Shown here piece by piece: positions 45,501 to 58,987 of a DNA stretch of 64,000 bases; the first letter of the stretch is position 1, and every line of letters starts with the position of its first letter. The stretch lies in the NCBI RefSeq assembly GCF_954871325.1, contig NC_088777.1:7417366-7481365 (forward strand), written 5' to 3'. The notes under the pieces were generated by a model, which had not been told where the DNA came from, did no database searches, and saw only the letters and a list, made by a program, of their open reading frames with translations. The translations under genes were made by a program, and so were the position numbers. The DNA is from Gordionus sp. m RMFG-2023 (taxonomy: Eukaryota; Nematomorpha; Gordioida; Chordodea; Parachordodidae).

Positions 45501-45750
45501 TATAAAGTAAAATTTTACTATATTATATATATAATAAATATTAAATTATTGTTATTCGGTATTATAATGGTGTGCCTTTATCAAATAAAATTAATTTTAA
45601 TGATATTAAGCTTAAATTATGCACTCATATAAAATAAAATGAAGATTTAGATATGAATATTATATTTTCAAATAGTAATAAAATAGCAGTAGTTAGACTT
45701 ATAAACATTATGGCCTATAGATATGATTATGATGAGAACGAAAAAAAAAG
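42598..45750. other. AT-rich sequence without recognised genes
   Basis: No protein-like stretch, repeat end or RNA gene is recognised over 3.1 kb. Short GC-richer bits near 43340-43440 resemble element debris. Confidence 0.5.
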
Positions 45751-45880
45751 AAAATGATATCTGACAAAACAGATGAGAAAATACATATAGAAATTGACAC
45801 TGTAATTCTACCTACCGAGAAGGGTTTAACTCTGTTGGCGGCTTCTCGTATTTTCTCATCTGTTTTGTCATATCTAAAAT
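45750..45880. repeat. Strong inverted repeat (hairpin)
   Basis: TGACAAAACAGATGAGAAAATAC (45761-45783) recurs inverted as GTATTTTCTCATCTGTTTTGTCA (45848-45870). The arms are 23 bp, extended by GATAT on the outside with a 2-base indel. The loop holds a smaller hairpin, CGAGAAG with CTTCTCG. The + strand frame through it stays open (45754-45951, no internal stop) but shows no family. Confidence 0.75.
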
Positions 45881-46096
45881 TAATGGATAAGTTAAAAATA
45901 AAATTATGTAAAATTATTATTAGCCAATCAAAAAAATTAGAGGAATTATAATATTATTTTGTCATCCATTTCTTTATCATGAATGGCTTCAGATAGGAAA
46001 ATAAAATGATTAAATACAATTTAATAAACGAAGCACAAAGTTTAATAAAGGAGTAGTGTGGGGAATTTTAATATAATAATGCATTATTTAAACCAT

Positions 46097-48410
46097 TAAG
46101 CCGTCGTCAAGTTTCTAGTCGTTAAAAACGGCTTAGATACGAGAGGCTCAATGAGCCGTTTGAGCCGACACCTAAGATGTAGAGTAGATATGTGATATTT
46201 TATTTATTTTCGAGGGTTTTATATTTATTTTTTACATGTTGATATTTTTTTTAAAAAAATATATTTTTTAAAAGTTGCTATTTTTTATATTAATTTTTAC
46301 ATGTATTTAATTTTTGATGTTTATTTTTAGAAATTTTTTTAAAATATTTTTTTTAAATATTAATATTTTAATTTTTACATGGTATTTAATTTTTTAATGT
46401 TTATTTTTAGATATTTTCCTAAAAATAAAATTTTAAGATTTGTTATATTATTTTTTTATCTGGAAATTTAATTTTTTTTAATGTTTATTTAGTTATATTT
46501 TTTAAATATTTTTTTAAAGTGGTTTTATATTTTTTTTATAACAGGTATTTTTTAATAAATTGCGTATCCAAGATTTTCGATTGAATAATTTTTTTTTAAA
46601 TAAATTCTATTGAATAATGTTAGTAGGATTCCTCTTTGAGGGGTTTTTAGCGGATTATTTTTAAACTATTACTAAATATAATAGTCTTTACCTTTAATAT
46701 TAATTTATCTCTTACTATATTTATTATGACATCATATCCTCTTTGTAAGGTTTTTGGGGATAAGGGTAAATTTGTTATTATCTCGAAATAATATTTATCA
46801 AACCTAGCATTCGTTAAAAAAAAATGGGATTCCAGCTTCCCCTTTGACTCTGAATTACAATTACGGTTTAAATATTATGTTAAATAAATTTATATCCATT
46901 TCTATAGTGAGCTAACACTTTTACAATGGAAAATTTAATCTCCTATATAATTGCGCTAATTTTTAAGTTTATCAAGCAGAGTTATTCCATTTAATCGATT
47001 TTGATGTCGTAATTTTTAGATAGGTTTTTATTCTCCGTAACGAAGAAAACGTCCTTGTGTTATCGTTGACAAAATATACAGTTATATTTATATTTAAAAA
47101 ATGCTCCGAAGTGATTTAAAGTATGCAATGCTTCCGTGGATTTCTTGTAGAATATTAATCTTTCATACTATGATTTAAATTTTGAAAGTAATCGGGCTAA
47201 GATACACTTATATTCTTTGATATAAAATTATGTGAAATATTTATATTAAAAATATTAATAATAAATATTCAGGCGGATTTCTAAGTATAATAGTAATTGT
47301 AAATTGGAGTCATTTGATGAATCACGAATAGTTGATAGATTTGAATAATGTTATAAAAGTGGAATAATAACTATTATAGTAAACCATTGAGTCCACATTA
47401 ATAGAGAAAGGATTATTAGTCAATGTTCAAGGCTGGCGAATCTTAAAATCATATAATTTAGTTTTGCCTCAACAAACGCACAAATCTTGTGAAACTCTTA
47501 GTCTATACTATTTCTTAGTTTTCTAAATTGTAATATAATAATATAGAGATTGCATACCCCAACTAAATCCATATCAATCTTTCAAAAAATTTCTCAACTT
47601 GTTATGTAACCGTCAGATAAAATATCTAGTTCAGTTAGCCGACTTTTTTCTTGTAATTCAAGAAGTCTCATAAATAATTATATTCAGTAAATTTTGTCTA
47701 ATTGGTTATCTTAGAATTTAATACACTTTAGAAATTTTACCTAATAATATTTTTTAGTAGAGATCAATTAATTAGAATTTGGTTTAGTTAAAGTTTTTAT
47801 CTATCAATATATCAGACTTAAAAATGATGGAAAATTTGCTCTAAATATCACGGGATAAATAATATATCAGTACAAATTTTAATTAGAAAATAACCTATTT
47901 GAAATAGAATTGCAATTCAGAAAAATATATATAAAAAAAATTAATTAAAAGATAAAAAACCAAATACATGTGAATTACATAAAAAATATATATATAAAGA
48001 TAATACATTTTTTTTTAAAAAAGTAATAAAAAGATTTACTATAAAACCAAATACATGCAAAAAATACTATAAAAATACTACCTTAAAAAAATATATTAAA
48101 AAATAAATAATATATTTAAAAAATAATATTTTTTTAATAAAAGTAATAAATTATTATAAAAGAAATACATTTAAAAATAAATATAAAAAACTACCTTAAG
48201 ATATAATAAATAAATATAAAATATCACATATCGCATATTTACACTTATAATAATACAAATATTTTACAAATTTTTGTATATTTTAACAACTTTTATCTCT
48301 AAAGAAAAACACAGGCTCGGTAGTCGGCTCAAACGGCTTATTAAGCCTCTCAAACGGCTTATTAAGCCTCTCAAGTCTGAGCCGTTTTACGACTTCGGCT
48401 CAAGCAAGTT
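46097..48410. mobile_element. Long-inverted-repeat element with GGCTC-rich ends
   Basis: The left end (TTAAGCCGTCGTC, then GAGAGGCTCAATGAGCCG) pairs with the right end (CGGCTTATTAAGCCTCTC, then GACTTCGGCTCAAG). The pairing continues into shared AT-rich blocks (GATATGTGATATTTTATTTA on the left; its counterpart with ATATCACATATCGC on the right). The motif AACGGCT links it to the AACGGCTC family. No target duplication is seen, and a decayed hAT lies inside. Confidence 0.6.
46557..47700 (-). pseudogene. Decayed hAT fragment nested in the element 46097-48410
   Basis: GCGTATCCAAGATTTTCG at 46562 resembles the left end of the hAT at 5797. The minus strand near 47060-46970 reads RTFSSLRRIKTYLKITTSKS, the same hAT dimerisation block as at 6679 and 21350. 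DNA from 46940 to 47560 matches 21170-21880 in many blocks (for example ATCGATTTTGA and TTTTATTCTCCGTAA). Heavily broken. Confidence 0.5.
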
Positions 48411-51408
48411 CAGAATCGAAAAAACTAAACAACACTTAAGTTTGTCATATCAAAATTTAATTATTATTTATAGTTTACCATTATATTTTAGAAAGTATGG
48501 TTTAACTGTTAAAAAAATTTTTAACAATTTTTAATATGTTTTATTTTATATATATATACCTTTATAATTTGTGAATTGTATATTCCCGGCGACTAAAATA
48601 ATATTTTTGAAATTGATTTAAACATAAATATATAGGCTATATAATGGTATATACCTAATTCATGGAAGATTTCAGTTTCCCCTAGAAGAAGGCAAGTGTT
48701 AATTTTTTTTTAAAATTATATTGGAATTTAATATTCACGTTATTCCCTTAGCATAATTAGTTATATATTTAAATATAAGAGCGACGATTATTATAGAGCC
48801 AAAGTTGAGTGGCTATTCCTATATCTCTAGATAAAATAACTATTTACGCCTCGTATATAATTTTTTATTTGGTAATGTCAATCCAAAAATGAAATATTTA
48901 GGAAAATGGTATTGTGCACAAAAATACATTCAACTAGAGAAAAAAAATTGCAACATAAAAGCTCTGATTGAAATATAATATAAAAACATATTTAATAATA
49001 ATATAAAACAATGCTCAGACTGTAGATGATTGGCCATATAAATAATTTAATAAATAAAATGAGAATTCACATTATTTCTAGGACTTGGCTTAAAAGTTAA
49101 AGATATGTATTATATCATTCTATTCTAGTTTATGTTTTTGTTAATTATATATAAATGATATCACACCAATCTATTTACTCATGCAAATTTAATTATATGC
49201 TTATAACATACATGTTTATCAATTTAATATTATTAAGATTCAGTCAAATTATGTATGATTCTTAATCAACGTTAAAACAAAAAAAAGGTCAAAATATTGT
49301 GTTTAGTTAAGATCGTGTTTGGAGTGATTTGCGCAAAAATTGACTGCTATTATAATATATATATATATCCCAAAAACTATCATGGAAATTTAAATTTAAA
49401 TTCTATTTATAGATTAGTAATATATTATAATATTAAGAGTGATATTAAATTTTTTTCTGATCAAAAGTAATTTTTAACTGTAACGAAATAAACAAATAAG
49501 CATGGTTCTATAACATTGTTCTCTTTACGATGATTAGTACTAATATAGCTTAAAGTAAAAATAAATACGTCATTACCAATGAATATTATTAAGGTACCGT
49601 TTACAGGTTCTATATTTGCAAAAAATTTTGGCGCATTTAATCGTATAATAAATATAAATATACATTTTAAATTTAACTAGATTTCAAAAAATATGAAAGA
49701 AAAAAAATTAAAATATAATACCTATTCGGTTACTTCTCGCATCACTAAAAATAGTGCGCCTTTCTATAAGTGGATGTTCTAGCGAATAAAAAAATTTTTT
49801 TAAATAAATTTGTATACCTTGCTACAATTAAAATATGTCTACTTGAATTGTTTGGGTATTCATTCACTTATAATATATATAAATAAAGTCATATTCATAT
49901 AGCTGCTTTATTAGATGTGTAAAATTCAGAGTGGACCAAGAAAAAGTATAGAAAACAAAAAAAATAGCTATATATAAGATCATGAGAAACAGATGATAGA
50001 AATAATGCTATATCTCTAAATATTTTATTAATTAAAAAGTTGTTTATTTTTTTAGGGGGTTTTTTTTATTATTTATTTATTTCGATTCTTTTATCAAGTA
50101 AAGGAATTTAGGATTAACATTGAAACCTTTATAAAAAATTGTTCACTTTTTGTCTAGTAAGAAAAACATTAAAAATGCTATTAAAACAATCAATATAGAC
50201 CTTCTAATCAATAAATATACGACATATGAATTAACGTATAAATATTACAATAGATAAATGATTGAGATTTTATAGATGATCATTTATTATTTGACTGTCG
50301 CTTATTGCTTTAAATTCAAAATTAATTATCGACTATAATATTTATTCCGAACATAATTCAGATTGTATTATTTCCAAAAACTGAAGGTTAAACTATATTT
50401 TACCCATGGGTCTACCATCTTGTACTATATTAAAAATTATACTATTAAACTATTTAAACTTGTTTTACCTATGTTAATAGTCAATATATCGTTTCCCAAC
50501 TCTAAAATATAATTTTATCATTATTACATATATATTTTATCTTATCGTAATTTAACTTATCAAAATTATCCAATTTGAAGCTTAAAATAATTTTTTTTAA
50601 TAAAAATAAATATAAAAGTGATAATATTTAATATAAGCCAAGTAAATAATATACTGTAAATAAAATGATCCCACTCAGTGATAGCTATAAGAAATAGAAA
50701 TATTCTTATATAAAAATAAGTAATAAGAGACATATTAAACCGTTTATATTGTTTCCTATATAAAATTTAAAATTATATATATACATCTTTCTATAGGTGC
50801 ATAAGAATCTTACCCATAATGACTCCTGAACCATCTATAAATAAATATTATATCGAAGTGTAAGTTAGAATTTCTATTATTTGATATAAAAAACTTCTCA
50901 TATGACAATGCAAATACGCTATAGTAGATACATATAAAAAATAATTTACATCAAGCAGTGTAAATTATATGCGGCTTACTTTTATTATGGCTGCAAATCG
51001 AATATTGAACTATTCAAAAGGATTATGATACAAAGAAAATATTAAATAAATAGATTTATTAGTAAAATTATAAAATATTAATGAATGATATTTATAAAGA
51101 ATTCAAACATTCATAAAAAAAAATTAATTATTTTATTTTTTTCTGCATGCGAGATGGGATGGGGGGAAGAAAGGGAAGGGGGGGGGGTCAAAGAGTTTGT
51201 ATTTGGTGTTGAGAAATTAACATACGTGGCCATGTTTGTAAAGTTGAATTTCAGAAAAATATTTACTTTTGTATCATTTTTTAAATAAACTATCACCTTT
51301 CAGCAGAAATTTTGTATTTAAAGAAATTAACAATATATGCTTACTCCATTAACATCACGTTTTAATATACCTACATCATAAAGACTAGTTCATGCCCACT
51401 TCCTCGAT
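48411..51408. other. AT-rich sequence without recognised genes
   Basis: Three kilobases of short AT tracts. The only notable piece is a G-rich run at 51157-51188. No coding-like stretch seen. Confidence 0.5.
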
Positions 51409-52739
51409 AAGCGTCTATATGAGCGGAGAGAGGGAGGGGGGGGGGGCTAGATACAATTTGTTTACAATTTTTTAAGGGGGTCTGTTTAAGGGAGATATAG
51501 GCTAGAAGTTGTATAAATTCTTAGGGATTATCTATTAAATTTTTAGATAAAATAGGGTAAAATATATTGCTTCAAAAAATTATATAACACTTATATTATA
51601 GACCTATTATAATAATACAATGATTTTGCTTAATCGACTAAATTTAATATATTGCATGCTAGTCATTATTTTTCAAATAAAACTTAATTCTGGATAATTT
51701 CCCAGTATCTTTTCAAATGTAATTTAAACAGGTTAGACATTCTATCAGGAAATTCATATTCATGCAAAACAATACAATATGATAATCAGGGTTGTGTATC
51801 TGACCGGTCAAATAAGATCTAATTCAAATAAAATGTTTTTTTAAGTCAATATTAACTTTATTTTGTATATAAGAGTAAAATGTTATCTATAATTATAAAT
51901 TCATCATCATTCAATAACGAATGTTTAGCTCTCCGTGGCAGAGTCTTGTTCTGTTTCATATTCAATATTACCATTTTCTTTATTATTTTTAATCAATTTT
52001 ATTGTTGTCGAGTTCTTACATCGATTTCTGTTTTAGTGACAATATTAACCCAAATCGATCAATTTCTTTCTGAAGAAGAATAGAAATTATTAGTGAATTG
52101 TCACTTCTTCTCTTAATGGTAATGATGGACAAAGAAAGGTCAATTTTGAGGTTGGAATCTGATTGTTTCTTATGGAAGTTACTGCTTTTTACCTAATTTG
52201 CTATTAAACCTATCGCTTTTATTTCTGGAATTTATGATATCACTTAAAATATTTTGACCATACCTTGTAAAATGCCTAATTCTTGTATTATATCATATAC
52301 TTTATTAAATTCACTACTAGTGGGATGCTCCCCTTGATATTGGGAACCCATAATCAGCATTGTGATCACATGTATTTATATTGTTTTTCCTTTTATTCAA
52401 ACATATTTTTAATTTTTCTTCTTTAAATTTTTTTAAAAGGTATTTGACCCATATTTGCCAGGTTAAATACTCCTTCGGTAATTAAATAAATTTGACCTAT
52501 CAATTGACCGACTAGCCATGGTAATAAGGCATTGCATTCATTAAGAATAAATGGTTTTTTAATTATTCATGTTCTAAATAATAACTCTTTTACATTCTCT
52601 TATTTCTTAGTTGGTAACTTAGTATTGATAAATTTTAAATGTATGAAGGAAGTAGTACCATTATAATTAAACACCTGTAATTCATAATGTGGGAATAATC
52701 GGGTTTACTTCCAGCAAATATTCTATCATGTAGACGTTG
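51409..52739. mobile_element. Worn hAT-like element of the CAGCGTCTACATGA family
   Basis: The ends AAGCGTCTATATGAG and CTATCATGTAGACGTTG match the inverted repeats of the element at 58218-58712. Both share a G run after the left end and the block TATTATAGACCTATTATAAT. This copy is longer (1.3 kb) and may keep debris of coding. No exact target duplication remains. Confidence 0.6.
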
Positions 52740-53239
52740 CCCTCCCATCTAAACCAAGTATCTTGTTTTGAATTAAGTTTGTAAAAAAAAAATCCTGTCA
52801 ATTTTATATTTTGGAAAAGGAAATCAAAATAATAAGTTTTATATTAGTTTAACAATGAATTAATATAAAATACAGAAAATATTAAAATAAATATGAATAT
52901 CCTTTAATTATAAAGAATATCATTAATGTGGTGATACCGTGATTCTGAAGAGTAGAATTATTATTCAATACTATTATAGAAAAAAAAATAGGAATATATT
53001 TTAGTATTTATCAATTAAATAATTAATTTTTTTATTTTTTCACTTCTTATGATTATTATTTTATTGTAAAATTTAAAAAAAAAACAGATTAATAATTAAG
53101 AAGAAGAAAAAAAATTTTTATTTTCAATTTTCAAATAATAAATAATATAAAGTATTAAAAAAAACGAAAATATAATATTTTATGTTTTAATATATTTAAA
53201 AATGTTTGAAAAATATATAATAATACTATAAAAAAAAGA

Positions 53240-54690
53240 ATAGAGATGGTGTGACGCAGGGAAACAAAAATGAAAAAGGGACGTAAGTGTTGTCTAGGAT
53301 AGCTCTTTGGCTAGAAGACTACCATTGAAACTGATATAATTAGCCTTGAGAATCGCTATGGATAATCGTTGACGAAGAAAAAAACCCTCTCGAGGTTCTT
53401 CTGAGAGTTTGCTGATTTGTGATCCTAAGTTTTTGAAAAATGCTAAGGCGAGTTTACCGAAGGTGCCAAAAGTGGTTGAAATGATTGGGATGAAGCAATG
53501 ATGGTTCATTATTTCTGTGTATTTAGAAGTTTTAAGTTGTTCCTTCTGGTCAAGGATGTTGATGGCGTGGTTGGATGGGGCCAAGGGGTCAATACAGGAA
53601 TAGTCCCATACCGAAAGTTGGCCTCTCCTCCATGGGATTTGAGAGATCCCGTCAGGACGTTTACCGTCAAAAAGACCCTGTGGTTCTAGAGTGGAAGGAA
53701 TTCGGGCGGATTTCAGTGCATGTTGGATTGTATTACATTGCTTGTGTCTGATTAATCGTCCATTGCAGGAGCGACAATGTAAACTATGTCTGCCCTTCGA
53801 GTCAACTGGCGAGTTGCACCCTGAGCAGATGTGAGGGTGAGTGATGGAACAATTTAGACGAATGCCGATGGCGTGGGTAAATTCATTGTTGGATAGTTGA
53901 AGCTGAAGATTGGTAAATGGGATGGCCTCAAGAAACTCATGTCCCGTACCATTGAGCAGGGAAGAGAATAGGATGCGGTCGGTAGATTGCATGCTAGATA
54001 AGAGAGTTTCAACGCAGCGAGCAACCACTGGTGCATCCCAGTCTTTCTGTCTATGGGTTGTGGGGAGATGAGAATCAGCATTGATCCTTGTTTTCCAAAT
54101 ATCCATAGCCACAAGGAAAGGTCTTCTTTAGAATTATGGGCGGTGGTTATTGGCTTTGTCAAGAGACTATTCGATATGAAAGTAGTTATTGCTAAGTCAT
54201 GTGGAGATCTGATGCCGAGACCACCAAATTTGGTTGGAAGAGTTGCTTGGGCCCTAGCGGTTTCGTTGAATCTGATATTTACTATTTTTTCGGTTAGTCC
54301 TTTATTCCTTTTTCGTAAGTTTGGAGAGGAATGGGATATTTAAAAATTGGTGTTGACCGAAGTGTGTATTTTTTAGCAAAAAAAAGGACTTGTGTGATGG
54401 AAGAAGTGTAAAGATGCCCTCCAGTTTAAGGAGTATGTCAAGTGTGGAATGAAGAAAGGTGCTTATTGCCTCGTGTCCTCCTACAGTTGATCCTAGATGT
54501 GTTAATTCAACGCTTGATGTGAATTTGAAATCGTGAGTGTTGGGAGCATTAGAATTTAAATGTGAGAATTCAGATTTGCTCTGGTTAAGCGAAAGTCCAA
54601 TGACTGTGCCCATTTATTTAATTATGTTGACTGCTTTGGCAATTTCACTACAGGGACCACTCAAGATTCCTTGATTATTACGTATAGATA
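53240..54690 (-). mobile_element. 5'-truncated LINE (non-LTR retrotransposon)
   Basis: A GC-richer block holding only the 3' part of a LINE on the minus strand. It starts inside the reverse transcriptase (GPCSEIAKAVNIIK), as is typical of 5' truncation. The segment contains the coding listed at 53294-54650 and a short 3' tail. No poly(A) or target duplication was identified. Confidence 0.75.
53294..54650 (-). pseudogene. LINE reverse transcriptase C-terminal half, broken
   Basis: Minus strand, from the 54650 side. The RT thumb motif GLSLNQSKSEFSHLNS is followed by LTHLGSTVGG, then ARAQATLPTKFGGLGIRSPH near 54240. The longest open piece (54112-53294) holds a cysteine/histidine cluster (HICSGCNSPVDSKGRHSLHC) and a KRPDG-x(11)-SVWDYSCID block. 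These resemble the zinc knuckle and restriction-enzyme-like nuclease (RPD...D) at the end of some LINE proteins. There is a stop near 54615, and frame changes near 54300 and 54110. The N-terminal half is absent. Clade assignment is uncertain. Confidence 0.75.
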
Positions 54691-56030
54691 TTTATGTACT
54701 AAATTAGAGATCAGAACAGCCCTCGGAAACGATTCTCATAATTTTTCCAAGAAATGGATGGATGGAGGTCTTACTATTAAAAACTTTGGATACAAATGAA
54801 TGTAATAATGTGAATAATATAATGGTAAGGATAAGATAAACAAATTTATAATTCGGAAAATAAAAGTTTTAATAAAAATTCTTAATTTTTAGGCTGGCCT
54901 GGCCTTGCTCGTATAAAAATATTTTAAATAATTTAGCCCATTTTTATGGGCTGTGATCCCTAGTCCAAATATATGGATAAAATAAATAATATTACACATT
55001 CTTTTACTTGGATTCGCTTCTACAACTAGTAAAAATGAGGAAAATAAAATATATATTGAGATAAAACTGTTGTAATTATAAAAAGTTTACTTTGCCTACA
55101 TCTCGAGATTAAAACTGATAGAAAAATAAATATTTTATTCATTTTGCAATTTTTAGAAAATTATAAATGAAATTTTTTTTAAATACAAATTTATTAAAAT
55201 GATTTTAAAATGCTAGTTTAAAATTATGAATTAATATTATTCGTTTATATAAACAACTTTTTGAGAGGCAACAATTATAAAATTTTACTATCCATATAGT
55301 TCCTTTAATAAATAAACTTGTGAAGGGTTAGAGTTCTCTTTTATTCATAATATTTACACAAATAAATTCTTTAAAGCAATTATTGGGTTAACGTTCTTTA
55401 ATTTTATTCATAATATTTACACAAATAAAATCTTTAAACCTAATCTTTAAACCTATCATTATATAATAATTTTTTTTTTTTAAATGTAATAAAATAATTT
55501 TTGAAAAATATAAGTGGTTTTCAAAGTACAAATTATATTATTTGAACTTTAAAATTAACAATTTGAAAAGTAGGGTCAGAGTTCTTTAATTTTATCATAA
55601 AATATATTTTCTGCTCAGTTATACCAATTTCAGCATTTTTACCAAAATGCATATTAATTTAATTTACAATGCTAAGCCACTTTTTAAGCATAATGTTTTT
55701 CTCATCGTTTATCATATACAAGATATGCTATTATTTTTTTTAAACTAAATTGTCCCATCTAGGAAAAGTATTTCACAGGCAGTTCATGTATTTATACCTT
55801 CAATCACAATACCCATCACATTCATAAACTTTCAATTGAAATGACGAATGAGTAAATATTTAATAAATTTTTGCCCCAAATAATTTGAATATACGATAAA
55901 ATTCGAATAATTCGATTCAAATAAAACTAGTTATATGAATAATTTGTGAAATAAATGAATTTTATTAATATTCGAAAAAAAACCAATATTTTTCTATTAA
56001 TATTTGTTACTTTCCTATGGGTAGGTCGGG
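54691..56030. other. AT-rich sequence with a short tandem duplication
   Basis: A roughly 60-bp unit containing TTCATAATATTTACACAAAT occurs twice in tandem (55325-55380 and 55385-55440). ATTCG-rich sequence near 55900-55975 resembles the subterminal repeats of the outer hAT at 81-8797. No genes seen. Confidence 0.55.
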
Positions 56031-56039
56031 GTTTTAAAA

Positions 56040-58200
56040 ACTTAGCATCATGGTTGGCTAATGTGAAGTTGTAAGGTCAAAGCATCTTTGATGTTCGTTG
56101 TCCCATGTCTACTTGTCCTTATTCACTACAACGAATCGATTAGATAGGCAAAGTTATTTAAGAATTTTCGGGAATAGCTGGTCTTGCCCATAAATGTGGC
56201 AAGTTCTTATTTGGACCTCGGTTTAGGCATGTTCGTGATAGCGTTGATCTTTTCGTCATTTTAATGTGTTCCGTCGGCATCTATATTGTCTTCCAGGAAC
56301 CTAATCTTATCTTACATAAATTCGCTTTTGGGAAATTTTCGTGCTGTCAAATCATGTGTGAATTCTCTTGGAAACCTTAGTTATGTTATCAAAGCGTGCC
56401 TTGTAGCTATTTAATTTAGTAATCAATAAGTCGTCGATGTAGAAGATAATGTATTTCAAGTCGCAAAATATTTGATCCATGATTTGTTGAAAAAAGGTAA
56501 AGCTGTTTTTAAGCTGAATGGTAACTGGGAATCGGAAGTACCCCCTGTGGGTTGAAATGGTGAGTAAGTCTCTGGAATCCATGTATATAGGAATCTGAAG
56601 TAAGGTCCGTTTGAAGTCTACATTTGTAAACTTCCTTCCATCATATAACTTAGTGATAATGTCGTTGATACTGAGAAATTTAAAGTCTTCCAATGCTGGT
56701 TACTGTATTTGAAATCTGTACACATTCTCAAGTGTCATCTTCCCCTAACTGGTCCCAGTGGACTGCCTACCTGAATTCCGACACCTACTTGATTATTTTA
56801 TCCTTTAGCCAGACATTTATCTATTTAGTCATCATGTTTACCCTCGAATATGGCACTATCCTGGGCGGTATAATCCTAGGCGTAGCATCTTGCTTCAAGT
56901 GTAATCTCACTTGTGCTTTCGTAGACGGCTTGTTTTTAGTCCTTAAGCTAGCTCTACCATAAATTTCAAAATCTTATCTTTGAGGTCATTGTCTAAACTA
57001 TACACAAAAATATTTTGATTATGCATTTAAATAAGTGCAGTCAAATTCTGTTCAAGAGATATATCTTTTTGCTGTTCACACTTCTCGCGTCTGGGTTTCA
57101 CCTTCATAATTCACTTTAACATGAGTCATATCCAAGATTATGATCTATCTTGTAAGCATCGTATCCTATTTGATATCCGTTTTTTACATCCCATATGCCA
57201 CCCTTCAGAGCTAAATGTCTTAGTAGAATCGTAAACCTAGTTCCAATGTACACTTACATAATTATCATTATTTTATTTATATTTACCTTAATTTTATACG
57301 CGTCGTAAGACGTGCCTTTCGTGTTTGCGCTCAGGTTGATGTCAAGGTTGAACCCCTTTTTTATATCCTTGATCACTCCTGACTTCTTTTATGCGTGATG
57401 TGTTTAATTTGTTTAAGTATCGAGCTGAGTTCCCACCGTTATATGGTCGTGTTATTTTAATATAGATAATTATTGAGTTTGTTATTATTATTAAAATTTT
57501 GATTGTAACGCGCATTAAAGTTGTATCCTTGGTTATTTCTTAATTCCCAAGACCGTCTGCAAGAATTATCTTTAAAGTTGTGATCGTTGCTAAATGTGTT
57601 GTAATTGTCTGTCTCTCGCTCTGCCACAGCTATGTTGACCGTCGCAGTTGTAATATGTAGGTCTGTTATTGTGGTTTATATATTTATAACTCTGCGCGTT
57701 GCAACATGGTGTGTAATTGTATTAGTATATCTTTGGTTGTCGTTGTTTGGACTGTGACTTTGGTAAATGCATTTATGGCTATCCAACTGTGGTCGAGGAA
57801 TCCATTGCTGATGGTGAACATTATAGTATGAAACCTGTGTTTTATTGGGATTGGCATCATATCTTTATAGAGATCTATATTATTATTCTTTACTATCCTA
57901 CTTTAATTCCTCGACCTTATAGCTACTTTTAGCTTTACCTAAGTGTTTTATCTCCCCTTCCGTTTGTGACAATTAGACGAAATCGCCTCGATCTTAGTCA
58001 TATGTTTATCCGTAATCTCTTCTTCTAGATTTAAGTTGTAGATGTCTTCTATAGTCATGGTATTTTTAACTCTTTTTCTCACCTCTTTGGAAATTAAGCT
58101 AACCTGACCTTTTTGACGGCACGTTGAATTCCAGTAAATCTGTAATCGGTTTAGTCTGACTATTCGCATCATCCATACGGTATACGTCTCGTCATTAATA
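56040..58200 (-). mobile_element. Ty3/gypsy LTR retrotransposon fossil
   Basis: The minus strand at 56693-56352 encodes the palm of a Ty3/gypsy reverse transcriptase, with SINDIITKLYDGRKFTNVDF, RGYFRFPVTIQL and the catalytic FYIDDLLIT block. Upstream on that strand (57400-58200) lie asparagine/arginine-rich and charged stretches typical of gag. The block is GC-richer than its flanks. It is broken, with many breaks, and LTRs were not identified, so both limits are approximate. The decay suggests an old insertion. Confidence 0.7.
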
Positions 58201-58217
58201 TAAACGGCAGCTTAGCG

Positions 58218-58712
58218 CAGCGTCTACATGAGCTGAGGGAGTAGGAACAGTTTGCATCCTATTTTTTGTGGAGGGGGGGGGGGCGTATATATTAAATTTT
58301 GAGATAAAATAGGACAAAATTTATTGCTGTAAAAATTAATACTTTTATTATAGACCTATTATAATACAATTCATCAACCAAATCTAAATATTGCAAACAA
58401 TCATAGACATTATTTTAAATAAAACTTTCATTTAAAAGGTTTAGACATTTTCAGCATCATAATGCTATAATAATGAATTCATTGTAAATGATGGGGGTTT
58501 TAATGAAATTTATTATCTAAAAAATAACTCCTTTATATTCACAAATGTCGACAGTTGGTAGTAATGATAAAATAATTTAAGTTATTCTTTTCAAATTTTC
58601 TGAAGTATCATTATAATTAAAGATGAAATTAATAATAGGGAAAAATAGGGAGGTAGGCATAGGTTTTTCAAGGGGGTTTGCATTCAGTGAAAATCCTGTC
58701 ATGTAGACGCTG
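58218..58712. mobile_element. Non-autonomous hAT miniature element, 495 bp
   Basis: The ends CAGCGTCTACATGA and TCATGTAGACGCTG are perfect 14-bp inverted repeats. The flanks are an exact 8-bp duplication GCTTAGCG (58210-58217 and 58713-58720). A G run follows the left end and the interior is AT-rich without coding. Confidence 0.92.
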
Positions 58713-58714
58713 GC

Positions 58715-58987
58715 TTAGCGTTCTCGGGATGTTGTCATCAAAATTTTTCTAGAAGAGAGATGGGGTCCACTAGGACTACTTCCGTGAATCACACCAATAT
58801 TGAATTCATTGTCTGTTTCACAGGAATTAAGCAGCTTTTTCCACATAGGAAATCTTGTTGGTGTTGAGAAAGCTTTGTATTTTACAAAAGTACGCACTAT
58901 CATCGCTGCTGTATTTTGAATATAGGGTGATGCTGATATGGTCTCTAGACTCCATAGGTATTTTAATATATAATTTATCATGAACAA
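58715..58987 (-). other. Open stretch of 90 codons, unidentified
   Basis: The minus strand reads MFMINYILKYLWSLETISAS then PYIQNTAAMIVRTFVKYKAF then STPTRFPMWKKLLNSC. Its composition is protein-like and GC-richer than its flank. It abuts the miniature element at 58218-58712, which may have split it from the retroelement block on the other side. It could be part of that block or a host exon; I do not recognise it. Confidence 0.3.

Noticed and set aside
53498-54343. Plus-strand open frames over the LINE fragment
   Set aside because: They are antisense to reverse transcriptase coding and have no domain of their own.
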